A stretch of DNA of 64,000 nt from Parastagonospora avenae f. sp. tritici 18332-5. Its lineage: Eukaryota > Ascomycota > Dothideomycetes > Pleosporales > Phaeosphaeriaceae. The notes beneath the pieces were generated by a model. That model ran no database searches and had not been told where the DNA came from. It worked only from the letters and a program-made list of their open reading frames with translations. The DNA is taken from positions 166,923 to 230,922 of the forward strand of contig JAFJTR010000055.1 of the NCBI GenBank assembly GCA_022559985.1, read 5' to 3'. Positions 12,199 to 23,671 of this stretch are shown here, one piece after another. A program made the translations under genes and the position numbers. How positions within the stretch are numbered: position 1 is the stretch's first letter; each line of letters opens with the position of its first letter.

Positions 12199-14211
12199 TC
12201 AAGATCTAACATGCATGTCCCTCTTCGTCACTCGACATGGCATGCCCTCACTCGGCTTCCCCGCCGCCAGTAGAACCTGATGCATGCGCTCTCCAAACAC
12301 CTCCATCGGCCCACTTCGAAAGCTCGCATCCTTCGCCCAAATGGTGCCGTCTCCCATGAGCGCCTCCAACTCCTCATAGCTCGTCTTGAAATCGAACTCC
12401 CTGAGCGTCATCGCCAGCACGACCTTCATCTCAATGAGCGCCAGTTCCTGGCCTATGCAATTCCTTGGGCCCTTTTCAAACGGGCGCCACGCGTAGGGAT
12501 CGACCTTCCCTTCGTTACTGGGCAAGAAGCGCTCGGGTTTGAATTCATCGACGTCCGGGCCCCAGATCTTGGCGTCGCGGTGCGTGGTCATGGACACCAT
12601 CCAGATCATCAACCCGTCGGTGTCGAATTTCTCGCCGGATTTGGGGTCCGTGAGGAAGAAGCCCTTGCGGCCGATGCGCACGCCTGAAGCGGGGGTCCAG
12701 AGGCGCAGGATTTCTTTGATGACGGCGAGTGTGTACTCGAGCTGATTCACGAGGTATGGATTTGCTGTGAGTTGCGGGCCCGCGGGTGTGTTGGCGCCGA
12801 AGACTGAGTCGAGTTCGGCGCGGACTTTGGCAAGTTCGTGCGGGTACTTTTGGAGGTAATGATAACTAGCGAGTTCAGAGAGTGTATGATGGGGGTGGCC
12901 AATGGTCAGAGCAACGTACCAGTAGCACAATGTTGAGGCTGTTGTGTCGTGCCCAGCAAATAGCAAGATTAGAAGATTGTCAATGGCAGCTTTCCGAAAT
13001 TCGGCGTCCATTGTGACGTCCGTTGCATTGAAATCTTCACCTTTCTCGCTGAAGTACTCTTCCAGGGCAAGATCGATCCCAGTCTTCTTTCGCGTCTTCC
13101 TATCCCTGGCTTGCTTCGCACCACTGACGGCGAAACGTTCATCGAGCACCTTTCCAATGTACTTATCCATTTTGTACTTGTAGTACTTCTGAAATATTGG
13201 TCGCAAGGGGTGGTAAATGTGGAACGGGTTTATTGATTGCATGTCAGGCATCCAGGAAAGCGTATTTCTCATCGTAGTCATGAACTCATTGTCTGTTGTC
13301 AAGGACCTGAAGTCGTGGTCACAGATGACTTTACCGATTACATCGACTGTGATCTTGGTGGTTTCTTCTTCCAGCCTGAAAATTCGCTCTGCTGAAGCAT
13401 GTTCGTTAAGGATCTTGACTAGGCTTTTAGTGTACTCGACTATGCTAAATGAGAAAGTGTCAACAATTGTGTATCGCGTTATAATTAGTCCACTTACATC
13501 GGTATCTGGCTGACTGTGTGCTGGATTGAAAAGCCGGGGTTGAAGACGGTCCTCCACTTTTTCCAATATGCGCCGTCAGTCGTTAAGATGTTCCATTTTC
13601 CGGCTATTGGCTCGAGGGTTCCTCCCAAGGATGGGTGCTTGTCAAGGTTTGAGTCTGAAATATATCGATCGATGTCACTGGAATGTGCTTAGTGCTATAC
13701 TTTGAGAATTACAGGACACTTACGGATCAGTTACGACAAGAACAAGATCAGATGCAGGTCTCGTGTCCACAAAGAACATGCCGGGTAAATCGTATTCCCT
13801 TTTCAGGCTGGCCATCATTAGGTGAGGATGCGCTCGTGTTGGAAGCTTCATAGTAGTTTTGGCAACCGAGATGATATGGCCAAAGATGGGGTGCATCGGA
13901 GGACCTGACTGTTGAAAATTGTGAGCCCAGTCATCAAGGTCAGTAAAAGATGAGCTTTGGTTATCTCAGTTTATGAGCACCCTGTGTTTGCGGGTGAGGG
14001 CAACAGCCTTGAGGTTCGTTTCCTTTGGTGCGGTGCGTGTCCTGTGGATAACTAGGACGGTACCTCGACTAACTGAAAAGGGAAAGAGACGCCTTACCAT
14101 GTTCTTGAGCCGCTGTCGGTCTTTCAGCAGCACAACTAACTTGCTTGCGAGCCATGCCACTATCAACCCGACTACAGTCGACAACACTGCTTTATATTCG
14201 AAGACACCCAT
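12199..14211 (-). CDS. cytochrome P450 monooxygenase
   Basis: Five exons (14098..14211, 13724..13908, 13498..13677, 12920..13444, 12199..12865) join in phase to 556 residues. The ATG at 14211 opens an N-terminal membrane anchor (AVLSTVVGLIVAWLASKLVVLL), typical of endoplasmic-reticulum P450s. The proline-rich hinge reads SGPPMHPIFGH. The I-helix motif AGHDTT, the K-helix ExxR (EILR), the PERF motif and the haem-binding loop FEKGPRNCIGQ (ligand Cys near residue 471) are all intact. The last intron (12866-12919, GTACGT donor) lies inside an open frame and is easy to miss; removing it gives the usual J-helix sequence. It resembles fungal secondary-metabolism P450s of the AflN/StcS kind, but no synthase gene is nearby, so the substrate is unknown. 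Confidence 0.88.
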
Positions 14212-15846
14212 TTTGTGGACGATTGGTGCTCGAAAGAAGAAAACGACAGAAACGACGACGATTGTTCTGGCCGCGATGGATATATGTACGTGGAAGCCAA
14301 TGCAATCGAGGTACAACAAGACGTTCACTGGTGGCTTTGGTGATAAGCGCTAGACGCAGCACAGGTGTATTAGGCCGACCAGCAAAAAAGGTTGTGGTAG
14401 GTCTGCTCGTTTAATAGGAATTGATGACAACTAGCGCAGGTCACAGGCTCAGGATGATTCGCGAGTGACAAGTCGTTTGTTTTTCGACTGTCAAGCCGCA
14501 CTCAAAATGACAGACCACACAGCAGGTAGCTGTGTTGGTATTCACTGTGTTTGCGGCACCTCGCGGAAGCAGGATTCGGGCCATCTACCCAGCTCGCCGG
14601 GATGCGCATGGCTGGTCAGTGAGCTACAGCCGAAGGTTCGACGGTCCGGACTCTTGCACGAACAGAGGTTGGGTAGGATTATTAGTGAAGAAGGATCGTA
14701 ATGAACAGCGATCTTTTCGGCAACAGGCAGTAGGAATTCAACGGCGAACGATCCCAAGGCGTCCGATACCGATGGGTCGCGAGTCATGGGTCACTGGGCT
14801 CAAAGCTATAAGTTGTGCTCGACACTGGGTAATGCCTCGGCCTGGTGCAGCCCCTTTGAGAGTGCCGTCCCCTGAGTAATAAAGACACAGGAGTGCCGCT
14901 CTGGCAGAGACAAAGGTGACGAGGCCATGGAGAAGATGTGCTATCGATATGAAACCCGAGATGGAGGATATTCCCGGATGCCCGAGTGGAACGGATAGGG
15001 CGTTCATGCGGCAGACGTGGGGATGCATGGGCACTTCATAAAAGCTTCCATGCAGAGATCGGGGGATCACGTGCACGCATGAGCCCCCCTGAGATGTGCA
15101 TGTGAGTGCGGGAGAGGTGGCGTGGGTGACCTGGCTGAGTAGTGGACGCCAGCGAAAGGAAGTCGCGGTCGTCAGCGCTAAGTTGGAATTGACAACTACG
15201 CGGAAAACATGGCGTGCCATCTCATCGTCGTCCAGACGCTGCGAAGGGAATGTTGCTAATGGACGCCGTGTCGCGGAGACGAGTTTCAGAAGCCGGCCGT
15301 GCGATCCCGGTCGCAACTTCTCTTGTCGTCCTCGAGCAGCGGCGGCCAATTGGAAGCTGCATGCGGCTGTCGTTGTCTTCGTACGCGTCACACACGGTTT
15401 GACAGCATGTTGGCAGGCGGCGGCTCTTGTCTCTGCTCTCATACTCACTCGGTCTCCTGACGCCGTTTGGTTTGCCAGAATCTGCGTATAACAATAACAA
15501 GATCTCGGGCTATCGTAAATTGCCGTCGCGCGGCGTCAGCATCCCAGTGCACCGTACCTGCAGTAGTAGCATCGGGCTAGGTGCGTAATTAGACCCTGAC
15601 CTCCACGGCGCTCCACGATGCACTAAAGAAGGCGATGAGCACGGCTGACATGCCCTTCGCTCCAGCGGTCTCCCTCCAATTTCGCAGCGCTCGCTTTGCC
15701 TGATCACCCAAATTCCGCTGCCGTCGGAGGAAAAGTGTTCGGCCAGGGCCCATTCCAACACCGCCCTACTCCTTTCTCATCTACTGAGATTACACGCGCG
15801 CGAGTGCTGCGTCCCACGGCATATTTGAGTACTGCCAGCGCCTGCC
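14212..15846. other. gene-poor intergenic stretch
   Basis: Divergent interval between the P450 and the septin gene. A 236-codon minus-strand open frame at 14738-15448 has no recognisable domain and looks like chance in GC-rich DNA. Both promoters should lie here. Confidence 0.55.
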
Positions 15847-17788
15847 ATGGCTAGCACCACGCCGACCGCACTACCCAACTACCCCGACCGCTCAGTGAAA
15901 GACGGCTCGCCCGAACCGTCCGCAGTCCCCAGCGTAGCAAACAGCGACCAACCACGCCGCACCTCGTTCAATTTTCTGAGACGTGTACGAGAAACCCGCC
16001 CGCGGAATGCATGTGCGACACTCGCTGACTTGTAGATCGATATTTTAGAAGAGCTCCGCAGAAGCTCGTAGCACCAGCAGAAGCGCGTCCGGCAGCAAAA
16101 TGAGCAGGAAACAGAAAGCGCTCGCCCAGGAGGAGGCGCAGAGGAAAGCGAGGGAAGCCGCGATGCTGCCACGACAACCCCCGCGCCTACCCTCGCACTC
16201 GGCCCTCCCCCAGATTGAGTCTTTTGGCGGCGAAGCATACCGCCCCGACTCGGTGGCCATTGTCTCCAACAAGGTCGGCAACTACACGCACAACTTCAGC
16301 AGGCCGTCCGTCGACTCGCACAGAATGGCGTCCCAGCCCGACCCCCACGCCGTTGCGCCGCCCATGCCAGCCAACGCGTCGGCCACGTACATGGACTTCG
16401 ATCCCTACCCGCGCACCGAGAGCATGACCCACCGCGGGCGCTACAGCTATGCCAGCAGCCAGATCAGCACCGTCAACAGCCCGCGTCGCGTGCGGAGGAG
16501 GAAGGACCCCACTCCCTTCAAGTAGGCTGCTCGAAACTAGCATGGCAACTTTCGCTAACAAGCCCGCAGCATCCTCGTCATCGGCACAAAGAACTGCGGC
16601 AAGTCCTCGTTCATCGAGTTTCTCCGCACCGCGCTCGCACTGCCCAAGAAGAAGCGCCCCAACACCCCCTCCCCACCCGCCACCGCCGTCGGCGAGGACT
16701 CGACCTTCACCTCGCAGTATCTCGAAACCGAAGTCGACGGCGAGCGCGTCGGCGTCACGCTATGGGACTCTGAAGGGCTGGAGAAGAATGTCGTCGACTT
16801 CCAGCTGCCCATCGTGACTTCTTTCCTCGAGAGCAAGTTCGAGGACACTTTTGGCGAAGAGCAGAAGGTCGTGCGTGCTCCTGGTGTGAAGGACACCCAT
16901 ATCCATTGCGTCTTCCTCGTGCTGGATCCCGCGCGTTTGGACCAGAACATTGCAGAGGCGCGCAAACGCTCCAACGTCGTAAAGGCCGGAAGCGCCATCT
17001 TTGGCGGTCTCGACGAGAACCTCGACCTGAACGTGCTCCGCGAGTTGCAAGGAAAGACTACCGTCATCCCAGTCATCAGCAAAGCAGACACCATCACTGG
17101 AGCTCACATGCGCCACTTGAAGAGGATGGTCTGGGACACACTCAAGCGCGAAAAGCTGGACCCTCTCGAAGCTTTACACTTGGACATGGACGACGAGGAC
17201 GATTTCGACAAACTCGACGAGCGTGATGAGGATGGCTACAACTCCTCCGGCAGCGAAGGCAAGCCAGATATTCTGAACAAGATTCTCGAGCGGTCCTCTT
17301 CCGAAGCTGCCCGGTCAATCGGCTCCGCTGATTCTAACGGATCAAACTCACCACCGACCTCCCCACCCAGCGCAAAGAAGAACCACAGCCGCAAGCCATC
17401 AGCCATGTCTGCTTCAATCAAGGCCGAGGACTCGGACGTGCCTTTCCTCCCGCTCAGCATCATATCTCCGGATGTCTACGAGCCTGAGGTCATTGGGCGC
17501 CAGTTTCCCTGGGGCTTTGCCGATCCGTACAATCCCGAGCATTGCGATTTCGTCAAGCTGCGTGAGAGCGTCTTCAGCGAATGGCGTGCTGAGCTACGTG
17601 AGGCCTCTCGCGAGCAGTGGTACGAAGGCTGGAGGACGCTCCGCTTGGAGAAGGGCAACAACAGGCGACGAGTTGCAACATCAGATGGACCCGCTATGCG
17701 AGGTCTCAGCGTCCCGGCAGCCAACGGCCGCGCCTCCAGTGCCGGCGGAGGTCGTGAGTACCGTCAGCACCGCAGTGTGCCTGTCTAG
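15847..17788 (+). CDS. septin-type GTPase, AspE-like
   Basis: Three exons (15847..15984, 16049..16521, 16570..17788) give 609 residues. The first about 200 residues are polar and low in complexity. The G domain begins at exon 3 with NILVIGTKNCGKSS (P-loop about residues 209-216), followed by the switch-like DSEG in TLWDSEGLEKNVVDFQLP and the G4 motif SKAD in PVISKADTITGAHM. The second intron splits the P-loop strand exactly. A Ser-rich acidic insert (about 355-425) interrupts the domain before the late motif QFPWGFADPYNPEHCDF. The long N-terminal tail and variant G domain suggest the filamentous-fungal AspE class rather than the core septins. Septins form heteropolymer filaments at septa and hyphal necks. 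Class assignment is inference. Confidence 0.75.
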
Positions 17789-18503
17789 TCTAGCGGAGAA
17801 CAGACTTCGGGCAGGACGGATCGAGCAACCATGATCGGCGTACCACACGAACAGTATCTGATGATATACCCCCGACTTGGTATCTGGACATACTCAGTCG
17901 ACCATACCTCCCCATCTGACGACGAACTCTTGGCATTTGTTTTTATTTGACATGTTTGTTTGTCGGCATTGCGTGTTAAAGCTTGCGTTCATACCCCTTT
18001 TCTTTTATCGTCTATATGTAGGAACAATTACCTTCGACCTCGCTGTCATTACACCAGACTCGTTCTGGAAATGGCTGTACGCTGGGCGTAATTTGTGGTG
18101 GACAGAATGTCAGTAGTACCACGTGAGAGGCAGCTGAGTACTTGCCTATTTAAAACGAACAAATTCAATCAGTAGCTTTTGCAACTCTTCTCTTCTATAT
18201 GTGCCTCACCTTAATGCCTGATAATGTCAGGACAACAACCTGAAGCCCAGACTGACTCGGTCGAAGACCCCGGATTTCCCGCACCCCAGCACTTTATCGC
18301 CGAACCGAGGCCCAGGAACGCGTCTGCGGGGGCTCACAGTTCACGAACCGGCGCCTCCAGATGTGAGAACTTTACTATCTGCACGCGCTGGCATCATCTT
18401 TTTTCTAGCTATAGGCTCCCAAACTTCCACGACCCCATTTCGCATCATACACAGGGAATACCTTATCGAAAGCGACTGCCATTCGAACACGGCCTCACGC
18501 ACC
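17789..18503. other. intergenic stretch
   Basis: Interval between the septin stop and the crotonase start. Short frames here show no family motifs. The ATG at 18504 is preceded by CACC, a good fungal start context, so upstream frames are taken as leader. Confidence 0.55.
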
Positions 18504-19722
18504 ATGTCGTCCCCATCCTACCCCGACATCGACTTCACCATCAAAGGCAAAATCGGGATAATCAAGGTCCTCATCCCCCTCATAATGCACAGAAGAACCT
18601 CCTCCGCTGACGTCCGAAACCGCAGTTCAACCGCCCCAAATCCCTCAACTCCTTCGGCGGCTCACTGATCCCGTCGACCATCGCCGCGCTGCGCGTGCTC
18701 AACACGCACCCGGACACCATCTTCACGGTGCTCACGGGCGAAGGGCGGTTTTTCTCGGCGGGTGCGGATGTCAAAGGTATCGCTGGGGTGAATGTATGTT
18801 TCCGCGCCTCGCTGATTGATGTGAAAGCGTCGGCTGATCGGAATGTGCAGGATGGCGATGCCAATGCCAGCGATGCGGAGAAGAAGTTGGGGCTCATTGG
18901 GCGGTTTAGCTATGGTGTGTTATCTTCCCACGCCAGATTGAAGGGAAGTGGGGATATGGATGTGTGGCTAACAAGGGGATGATGATAGCGCAGGAGTTGC
19001 TGAGGAGCATGATCGACCATACCAAAGTGCTCATTCTCGCGCTTAATGGGCCGGCGGTTGGTGGTGGCGCGGCGTGGTTCCCTGGTATTGCGGATATCGT
19101 GCTGGCGTCCAACACGGCGTGGTTGCAATGTCCGTTTTCTGGGTACGTAGGCCTGTCTCCCTTCAAAGTACTCTGCTGCCGAGGAGTATATGAGAAGTGG
19201 TGGCTTGATCATTTGTAACATGAGGCAGCGGACACGTTTGTGAGAACATTGTGCTAACATCTACCTAGTATGTCCTGTTGCAGTATCCTTGACACCCACG
19301 CACGAATTTAAACTAATTCCCCCTTATCTCTTGGACTTGTGCCAGAGAACGGCTCCGCCCTCTCCTTCGCACAATCAATCGGCATCCACCGCGCCAACGA
19401 CTTCCTCATGTTCGGCCGCAAACTCTCTGCGCAGGAATTGCTCGACGCAGGCATGTACAACTACGTCTGGGACACCACGGGCGACGCGTTCCAGCAAAAA
19501 GTCGTGTCGTTCTTGGAAGAGCAGCTAGCAGATAAAGACGGCAAGAGCATGATTGAAATGAAGCGCTTGCAGAACGCGCCAATCCGCGACCAGCGCATGA
19601 TAGCGGTAGTAAATGCCGTGGACGCATTAGCCGAGCGATTCGTCGAGGGTGCACCGAAGGCGAGGTTTGAAATGAAGGTGAAGGAGTTGGAAGAGAAGAG
19701 TAAGGCGAGGGCGAAGATTTGA
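18504..19722 (+). CDS. enoyl-CoA hydratase/isomerase (crotonase fold), with abnormal splice site
   Basis: Exons read as 18504..18566, 18626..18793, 18851..18914, 18989..19141 or 19142, then a last exon ending at 19722. The protein shows crotonase hallmarks: GRFFSAGADVKG and NGPAVGGGAAW form the oxyanion hole, and LGLVPENGSA carries the Glu used by enoyl-CoA isomerases. It probably acts on fatty acyl-CoA in peroxisomal beta-oxidation; the C-terminal AKI resembles a weak PTS1. Oddity: the codons for LGLVP (19330-19344) are in the right frame, but no AG precedes them, so the last intron lacks a normal acceptor. An AG at 19344-19345 is in phase if the preceding exon ends at 19141 and would drop six residues. 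Either the gene is damaged, or it uses an unusual nested intron (see findings). Model length is about 274-280 residues. Confidence 0.75.
19142..19345 (+). other. putative nested intron (stwintron) with AT 3' end
   Basis: An inner intron, 19143-19268, has a GTACGT donor, a GCTAAC branch site and a CTAG acceptor. Its removal joins G at 19142 to TATGT at 19269, making a new GTATGT donor. The outer intron then runs to an ACTAAT branch site at 19312-19317 and a pyrimidine run, and phase and homology place its end at 19327, where the dinucleotide is AT rather than AG. The next AG is at 19344-19345. This is inference from splice signals only. Confidence 0.4.
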
Positions 19723-19788
19723 GTGGAGGCTGGCTGCCCTTCGCGCACGTTGTTACATTGGATATCAGAACAGTTAATGTGACCATGT

Positions 19789-21798
19789 CTATCCCTCAAA
19801 TACCCCATGCTGTAATTCCACGCCAAAGTCCTTGGCCATGGCTTTCATGTGGCTCTCAATATCGTCCTCCATGCCGCCTCCAAAACCCGTCAATTGCTTG
19901 ATGCGACTCCAGTAAAAGGCAAAGTCGGTCAGGACCAACACACACCTAAATCGTAAGTGCTTGACCCAGTTCTTCCACCTCTCACTATACGCAAGATCAG
20001 GGCTTTCTGTAAGTGCTCTCGACGCCCACAAGCCCGTAATTTTGATCCTGTTGACCGGCGACCCGAGGAATTGGTTGTTGCCTTGGACGATGCGCAAGTT
20101 GCGGCCGATGAAGATGAGTTCCTGGGGCCACTTCTTGTCGTCTGCGAGCATGAGTTTGATCGCATCCCTGCCCCTCGACTGCATCTGGAACGCGCGTTCA
20201 GCTTGGTCTTTGCCTTCCCAGCCTTTCTTGAGCTCGTTGGCTACGCTGTTGTCTCCACCCTGGTAAGGGCGCATGAGCGTTGCAGAAGCGAAAATGTCTG
20301 CGTGTCCCACGCCCCAGCCCGTGGCGATATCTTGGATGGTGGCATTGTCGAATGCGAGCAGTGACTTCCAGAACAGGCAGTATTGGTGTCGAAAATCGGG
20401 ATTCATGCGGATGTAGAGGCCGTGGTCGATGAGGACGACTTCGGGCTGGCCGTTGGGAAGGCGGCGGACGAAGATGTTGCCTGGGTGCGGATCGCAGTGG
20501 ACAATGCCCCATAGGAACATTTGTGCGGAGAAGAGGTCGACAATCGTAGTCATCGTGGTCTTCAATGAGACGCCCAAACCGCCCTTGTGGTTCTTACCCT
20601 TCCAGTCTGAGCGATCTGGCTTTAGAGCAGTGTGTACTGGCGCATCTGGTGGGAAATGTGTGTCGACATTCTTATTGCCCTTTGCAATCGGTGGCAATTG
20701 CCTGCCTCCTGATCCTGGACTGCCTGTCCGCCAGCCTCCCTGCCAGGAATTCGTAATGCCCTCCTTGTCCCACAACCGTATGCCTTCTATCCATTCCGCT
20801 GTCATGACGCGTTTACTCGAGAGCTCTCGGTAGACAGCGGGTATGTACACTCTTCCAGCCAAGCGCTTCTCATTGTGTACGAGGTTACGCATCTCCTCCG
20901 CGTTGTTGGCTTCGTTCTCGAAGTCGGTTTCGAGCATGAGACGTTCGGTGATGTACGGGACGAGGGTATAGATGGGTATGCCGAACCACCACGTATATGC
21001 CTTCGCCACGACCTTGAAGGCCCACAGATCCCAGCCTACTTGCTGCACGATCTCCCTCTTCTGGATCTTGATAGCAACCTCGCGTCCGTCGGCAAGCCGG
21101 GCCCAGTGCACTTGCGCAACACTTGCGCTGGCTCTTGCTGTCTTCTCCATTATACCCTTGCCCTCCTCTCCAGTGAAGCTGACGCCAAAGACGTCTTGCA
21201 CGCTCTTGCCCCCAAAGTCTTCCCGGACGACCTTCTCAACATCAGCCCACTCATTCTGCGGCGCATCGTCGAACATCTTCTGGAACATTTTTGCGAACTC
21301 AGGCGGCAAGATTGCGCTCTGCATTGCGATTGCCTGGCCAATCTTCAAGTACAGTCCGCCATTGTACCTCAGCAGATCAAAAACTCTCTGCGCATTGCGG
21401 GCATGGACCTCTTCTATACTGTTTGCGAAAGGAGGATGCGCCCGAAAGTTGATCTTGTAATCAAAGCCTATCGTGAGACCAGTCTTGAATGTGCGCAAAC
21501 TACGAGTGATCGAAGAGGCGTAGAATAGCTTGTCGAAAGCATATCCTGCGCCGAGCAGCGCTGACAGGATAGCGAGACGGCGCACCCATCTTCGCTGGGT
21601 TAAAGGCGACTTGATCTTTCGTTTCCTGGGCTTAGGTAGGTCTGCAGGATTCGGTGGTCGAAGGGGTTCCCATGCCTGTGTCTGGAGGCGACGGATTGAG
21701 GGTGTCTGGTATGGCCGCGGAGAGGCAACACTGCGCGTCAGCAGTCGTGCAGCGGCATTATGTACTGGCGCTCTTCGAAGAGCGAAGCCATGTATCAT
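19789..21798 (-). CDS. ABC1/ADCK-family protein kinase-like, mitochondrial (Mcp2/Cqd2-like)
   Basis: Single-exon gene, 669 residues. The first about 60 residues are rich in Arg and poor in acidic residues, as in a mitochondrial presequence. A hydrophobic segment follows (about 74-90). The ABC1 domain then shows the family KxGQ motif as LKIGQAIAMQ (residues 152-155), the ASVAQVH loop, the nucleotide-site Lys in VAIKIQK, LETDFENEANN, and the catalytic-loop-like HCDPHPGNIFVR with a DHG in place of DFG. These proteins are atypical kinases or ATPases. Yeast relatives of this subtype influence coenzyme Q distribution and lipid homeostasis. The subgroup call (Mcp2/Cqd2 versus other ADCK types) rests on overall layout and is less sure. 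The stop lies only 66 bp from the crotonase stop, so the genes converge. Confidence 0.82.
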   Translation of the reverse strand: MIHGFALRRAPVHNAAARLLTRSVASPRPYQTPSIRRLQTQAWEPLRPPNPADLPKPRKRKIKSPLTQRRWVRRLAILSALLGAGYAFDKLFYASSITRSLRTFKTGLTIGFDYKINFRAHPPFANSIEEVHARNAQRVFDLLRYNGGLYLKIGQAIAMQSAILPPEFAKMFQKMFDDAPQNEWADVEKVVREDFGGKSVQDVFGVSFTGEEGKGIMEKTARASASVAQVHWARLADGREVAIKIQKREIVQQVGWDLWAFKVVAKAYTWWFGIPIYTLVPYITERLMLETDFENEANNAEEMRNLVHNEKRLAGRVYIPAVYRELSSKRVMTAEWIEGIRLWDKEGITNSWQGGWRTGSPGSGGRQLPPIAKGNKNVDTHFPPDAPVHTALKPDRSDWKGKNHKGGLGVSLKTTMTTIVDLFSAQMFLWGIVHCDPHPGNIFVRRLPNGQPEVVLIDHGLYIRMNPDFRHQYCLFWKSLLAFDNATIQDIATGWGVGHADIFASATLMRPYQGGDNSVANELKKGWEGKDQAERAFQMQSRGRDAIKLMLADDKKWPQELIFIGRNLRIVQGNNQFLGSPVNRIKITGLWASRALTESPDLAYSERWKNWVKHLRFRCVLVLTDFAFYWSRIKQLTGFGGGMEDDIESHMKAMAKDFGVELQHGVFEG

Positions 21799-22383
21799 GG
21801 CTGCTCCAGGTAAAAGAAGGCAGCACGTAAATTATAAAGTGTGACATGAGGACGGTGCATTCAGTTTATCGTGCGCCCATTGTCGGCCTCACAAGTCAAT
21901 GACGGCATTTTGAGTGCCGATAATAGTCCGATAACAGCGACAAGCGTCAGTGCGCTCGGGCGGGTCGTCTATATACCCTCCGTTCCGATATCGTGCTCAG
22001 TAATCCTACTTCCTTCTAGGCTGCAGTATTTTGCTGTTTGGACAATAGTCATAACATTTACCAGTTGTAATCCCCCTCGAGCCATGCACAGACTTTACCT
22101 TGCCATCTTGCATTTACTTCTCATTCATATTTTCGTCCATACCACAACCGGTGCACTGACTACGAGGCTTGCCTCGCTCAGAACGTCGTATCCATCCATT
22201 TCTCGCTATGCTGACACGCAGCCATAGCCGTTGCGTTGCCATGCTGGCGAAGGGCCTCACTGTGTCGATCTGGTATTAGATCGTGCACATTTTGTCCGAG
22301 GTGATGCCTTGTGGTAGTCTCGGTCATATGCATATGCGAGATGCTGCGAAAGACACGCTCGATTCTCAGACTTTAGGCCAGCT
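21799..22383. other. intergenic stretch
   Basis: Interval between the YAE1 3' end and the ABC1-gene start. A 47-codon plus-strand ORF (22084-22227) begins with a hydrophobic, signal-like stretch, but nothing else supports it as a gene. Confidence 0.5.
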
Positions 22384-23037
22384 TCATGATTGCTCCTCAT
22401 CGTTCGATCCGTGCACCTTCTCCAAGGCATTTAAGTCGACGCCCCACTGAGCAGCCATACTCTCAAAAGTTGCTGTCCACTTCCGCACCACAGGATGCTG
22501 CTCGGCGACCTCCCGGAAAGTAGGGTCCTCTTCAACCCCATGGACTTCCCAATTCCAGACACCATCCTCAGTTACCCACTGCTGGCTGAGGAGCTCCTGT
22601 ATTGCCAATTCCTTCTGCGCTGTGTCGTAGACCTTCTTCGTGTCTTTGAACAGGTTCTCGTTGCTGCCCTTCCAGGCTGCAACGAAGCCTTGTAAGACAC
22701 CGAGTATGTAGCCTACGCGTATACCAAGATTTGCGCCCACCGAGTAGCCCTCATCGAAGCCCTCTTGCACGTATTGCCCTTTGCTGTTGGAAAGACCTTC
22801 ACGGTACGCATCCGTATCGAGTGCTCGTTGGCGAGATGGGAGATCTGAGAGGATTTCGTGTGTACGTTCGCGCGGGTGATCTAGACTCAATGGATCGACT
22901 CCAGAGAGGCTCGGTGATCCTGGCGCGGACCCATAGATGTCGTCGAGAGGATCTTCGTGTGGAGGAGTCGGAGGCGCATGGCCGGCAGCGAGCTGCGTGG
23001 GGCCCGTGTGAGGGGATACATCACCCAGGGCATTCAT
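22384..23037 (-). CDS. YAE1: Yae1-family protein (Rli1/ABCE1 maturation)
   Basis: Single exon, 217 residues. Residues about 77-118 carry the spaced-glycine (deca-GX3) pattern of the Yae1/Lto1 family: YREGLSNSKG, then QEGFDEGYSVGANLG, then RVGYILGVLQG. In yeast, Yae1 with Lto1 is an adaptor that recruits the cytosolic iron-sulphur assembly machinery to Rli1, the ATPase needed for ribosome recycling. The N-terminal 70 residues are polar and Pro-rich, as usual in fungal homologues. The ATG at 23037 is the first in frame. Divergent from the next gene with about 630 bp between the starts. Confidence 0.85.
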   Translation of the reverse strand: MNALGDVSPHTGPTQLAAGHAPPTPPHEDPLDDIYGSAPGSPSLSGVDPLSLDHPRERTHEILSDLPSRQRALDTDAYREGLSNSKGQYVQEGFDEGYSVGANLGIRVGYILGVLQGFVAAWKGSNENLFKDTKKVYDTAQKELAIQELLSQQWVTEDGVWNWEVHGVEEDPTFREVAEQHPVVRKWTATFESMAAQWGVDLNALEKVHGSNDEEQS

Positions 23038-23671
23038 ATTGACAGTGGCGTTGCCGACGTCACCGTCTTAATATGATTTGAGTCATCTTCGCGAACTGTG
23101 AGAGAACGTGGGGTGACGAAAGAGACGCCGAGACGCCTCGGTAGAGACTAGCGTCTTTTCGGCGAACCCGGAGGTTTGAGCTCTGTCATTCGACGAACAC
23201 AACATATCACAGTGAAGGTCTTCGTCCTGAACTGATCTGGATACCATAGTATCATTCTCACATCGCTAGGCTCGCCGCCACTTTCTCTCTAGGTTCAGCT
23301 TGCAGCCCAGTTGTAGCCGAATCCACCCGTCTTACTACCGGTACACGTGCATTGTAGTGGCGACCTGGAGCGGAACTCCACCTCTGTCTTTATTTGCATC
23401 CTTAAAGTACAACACCAGTACTGTGCACTGTGATCTGAGCTCAGGCATCCGACTCAGCTCTCACGGCGATAGACGATACTTGTACAAACCAGCTTCGCTA
23501 CAAACATCGCACGGACGAATCTCGGACACTGCCGTTGTATAATAGTTCATCATCTGCATCAAAGTCATCTAGAAACACTTTTTCAATCCACGAAGCTGTT
23601 CGAATTAATTTCGTTCGAGCACGATCTAAGTCGTGGACACAGTCTCCAAACCACAAGCAAGCATCGCCACC
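23038..23671. other. divergent intergenic stretch
   Basis: Region between the YAE1 start and the SDR start on opposite strands. It should hold both promoters. No further gene was seen. Confidence 0.6.

Noticed and set aside
12866..12919. Reading through the last P450 intron as coding
   Set aside because: Good GTACGT donor and AG acceptor in phase; removal restores the conserved J-helix region, so it is treated as an intron.
14738..15448. 236-codon minus-strand open frame
   Set aside because: No domain or signal, Arg/Ser/Thr-rich composition typical of chance frames, and other long frames overlap it.
22084..22227. 47-codon ORF with a hydrophobic start
   Set aside because: Too short, no cleavage context or homology; hydrophobic runs of this size arise by chance.
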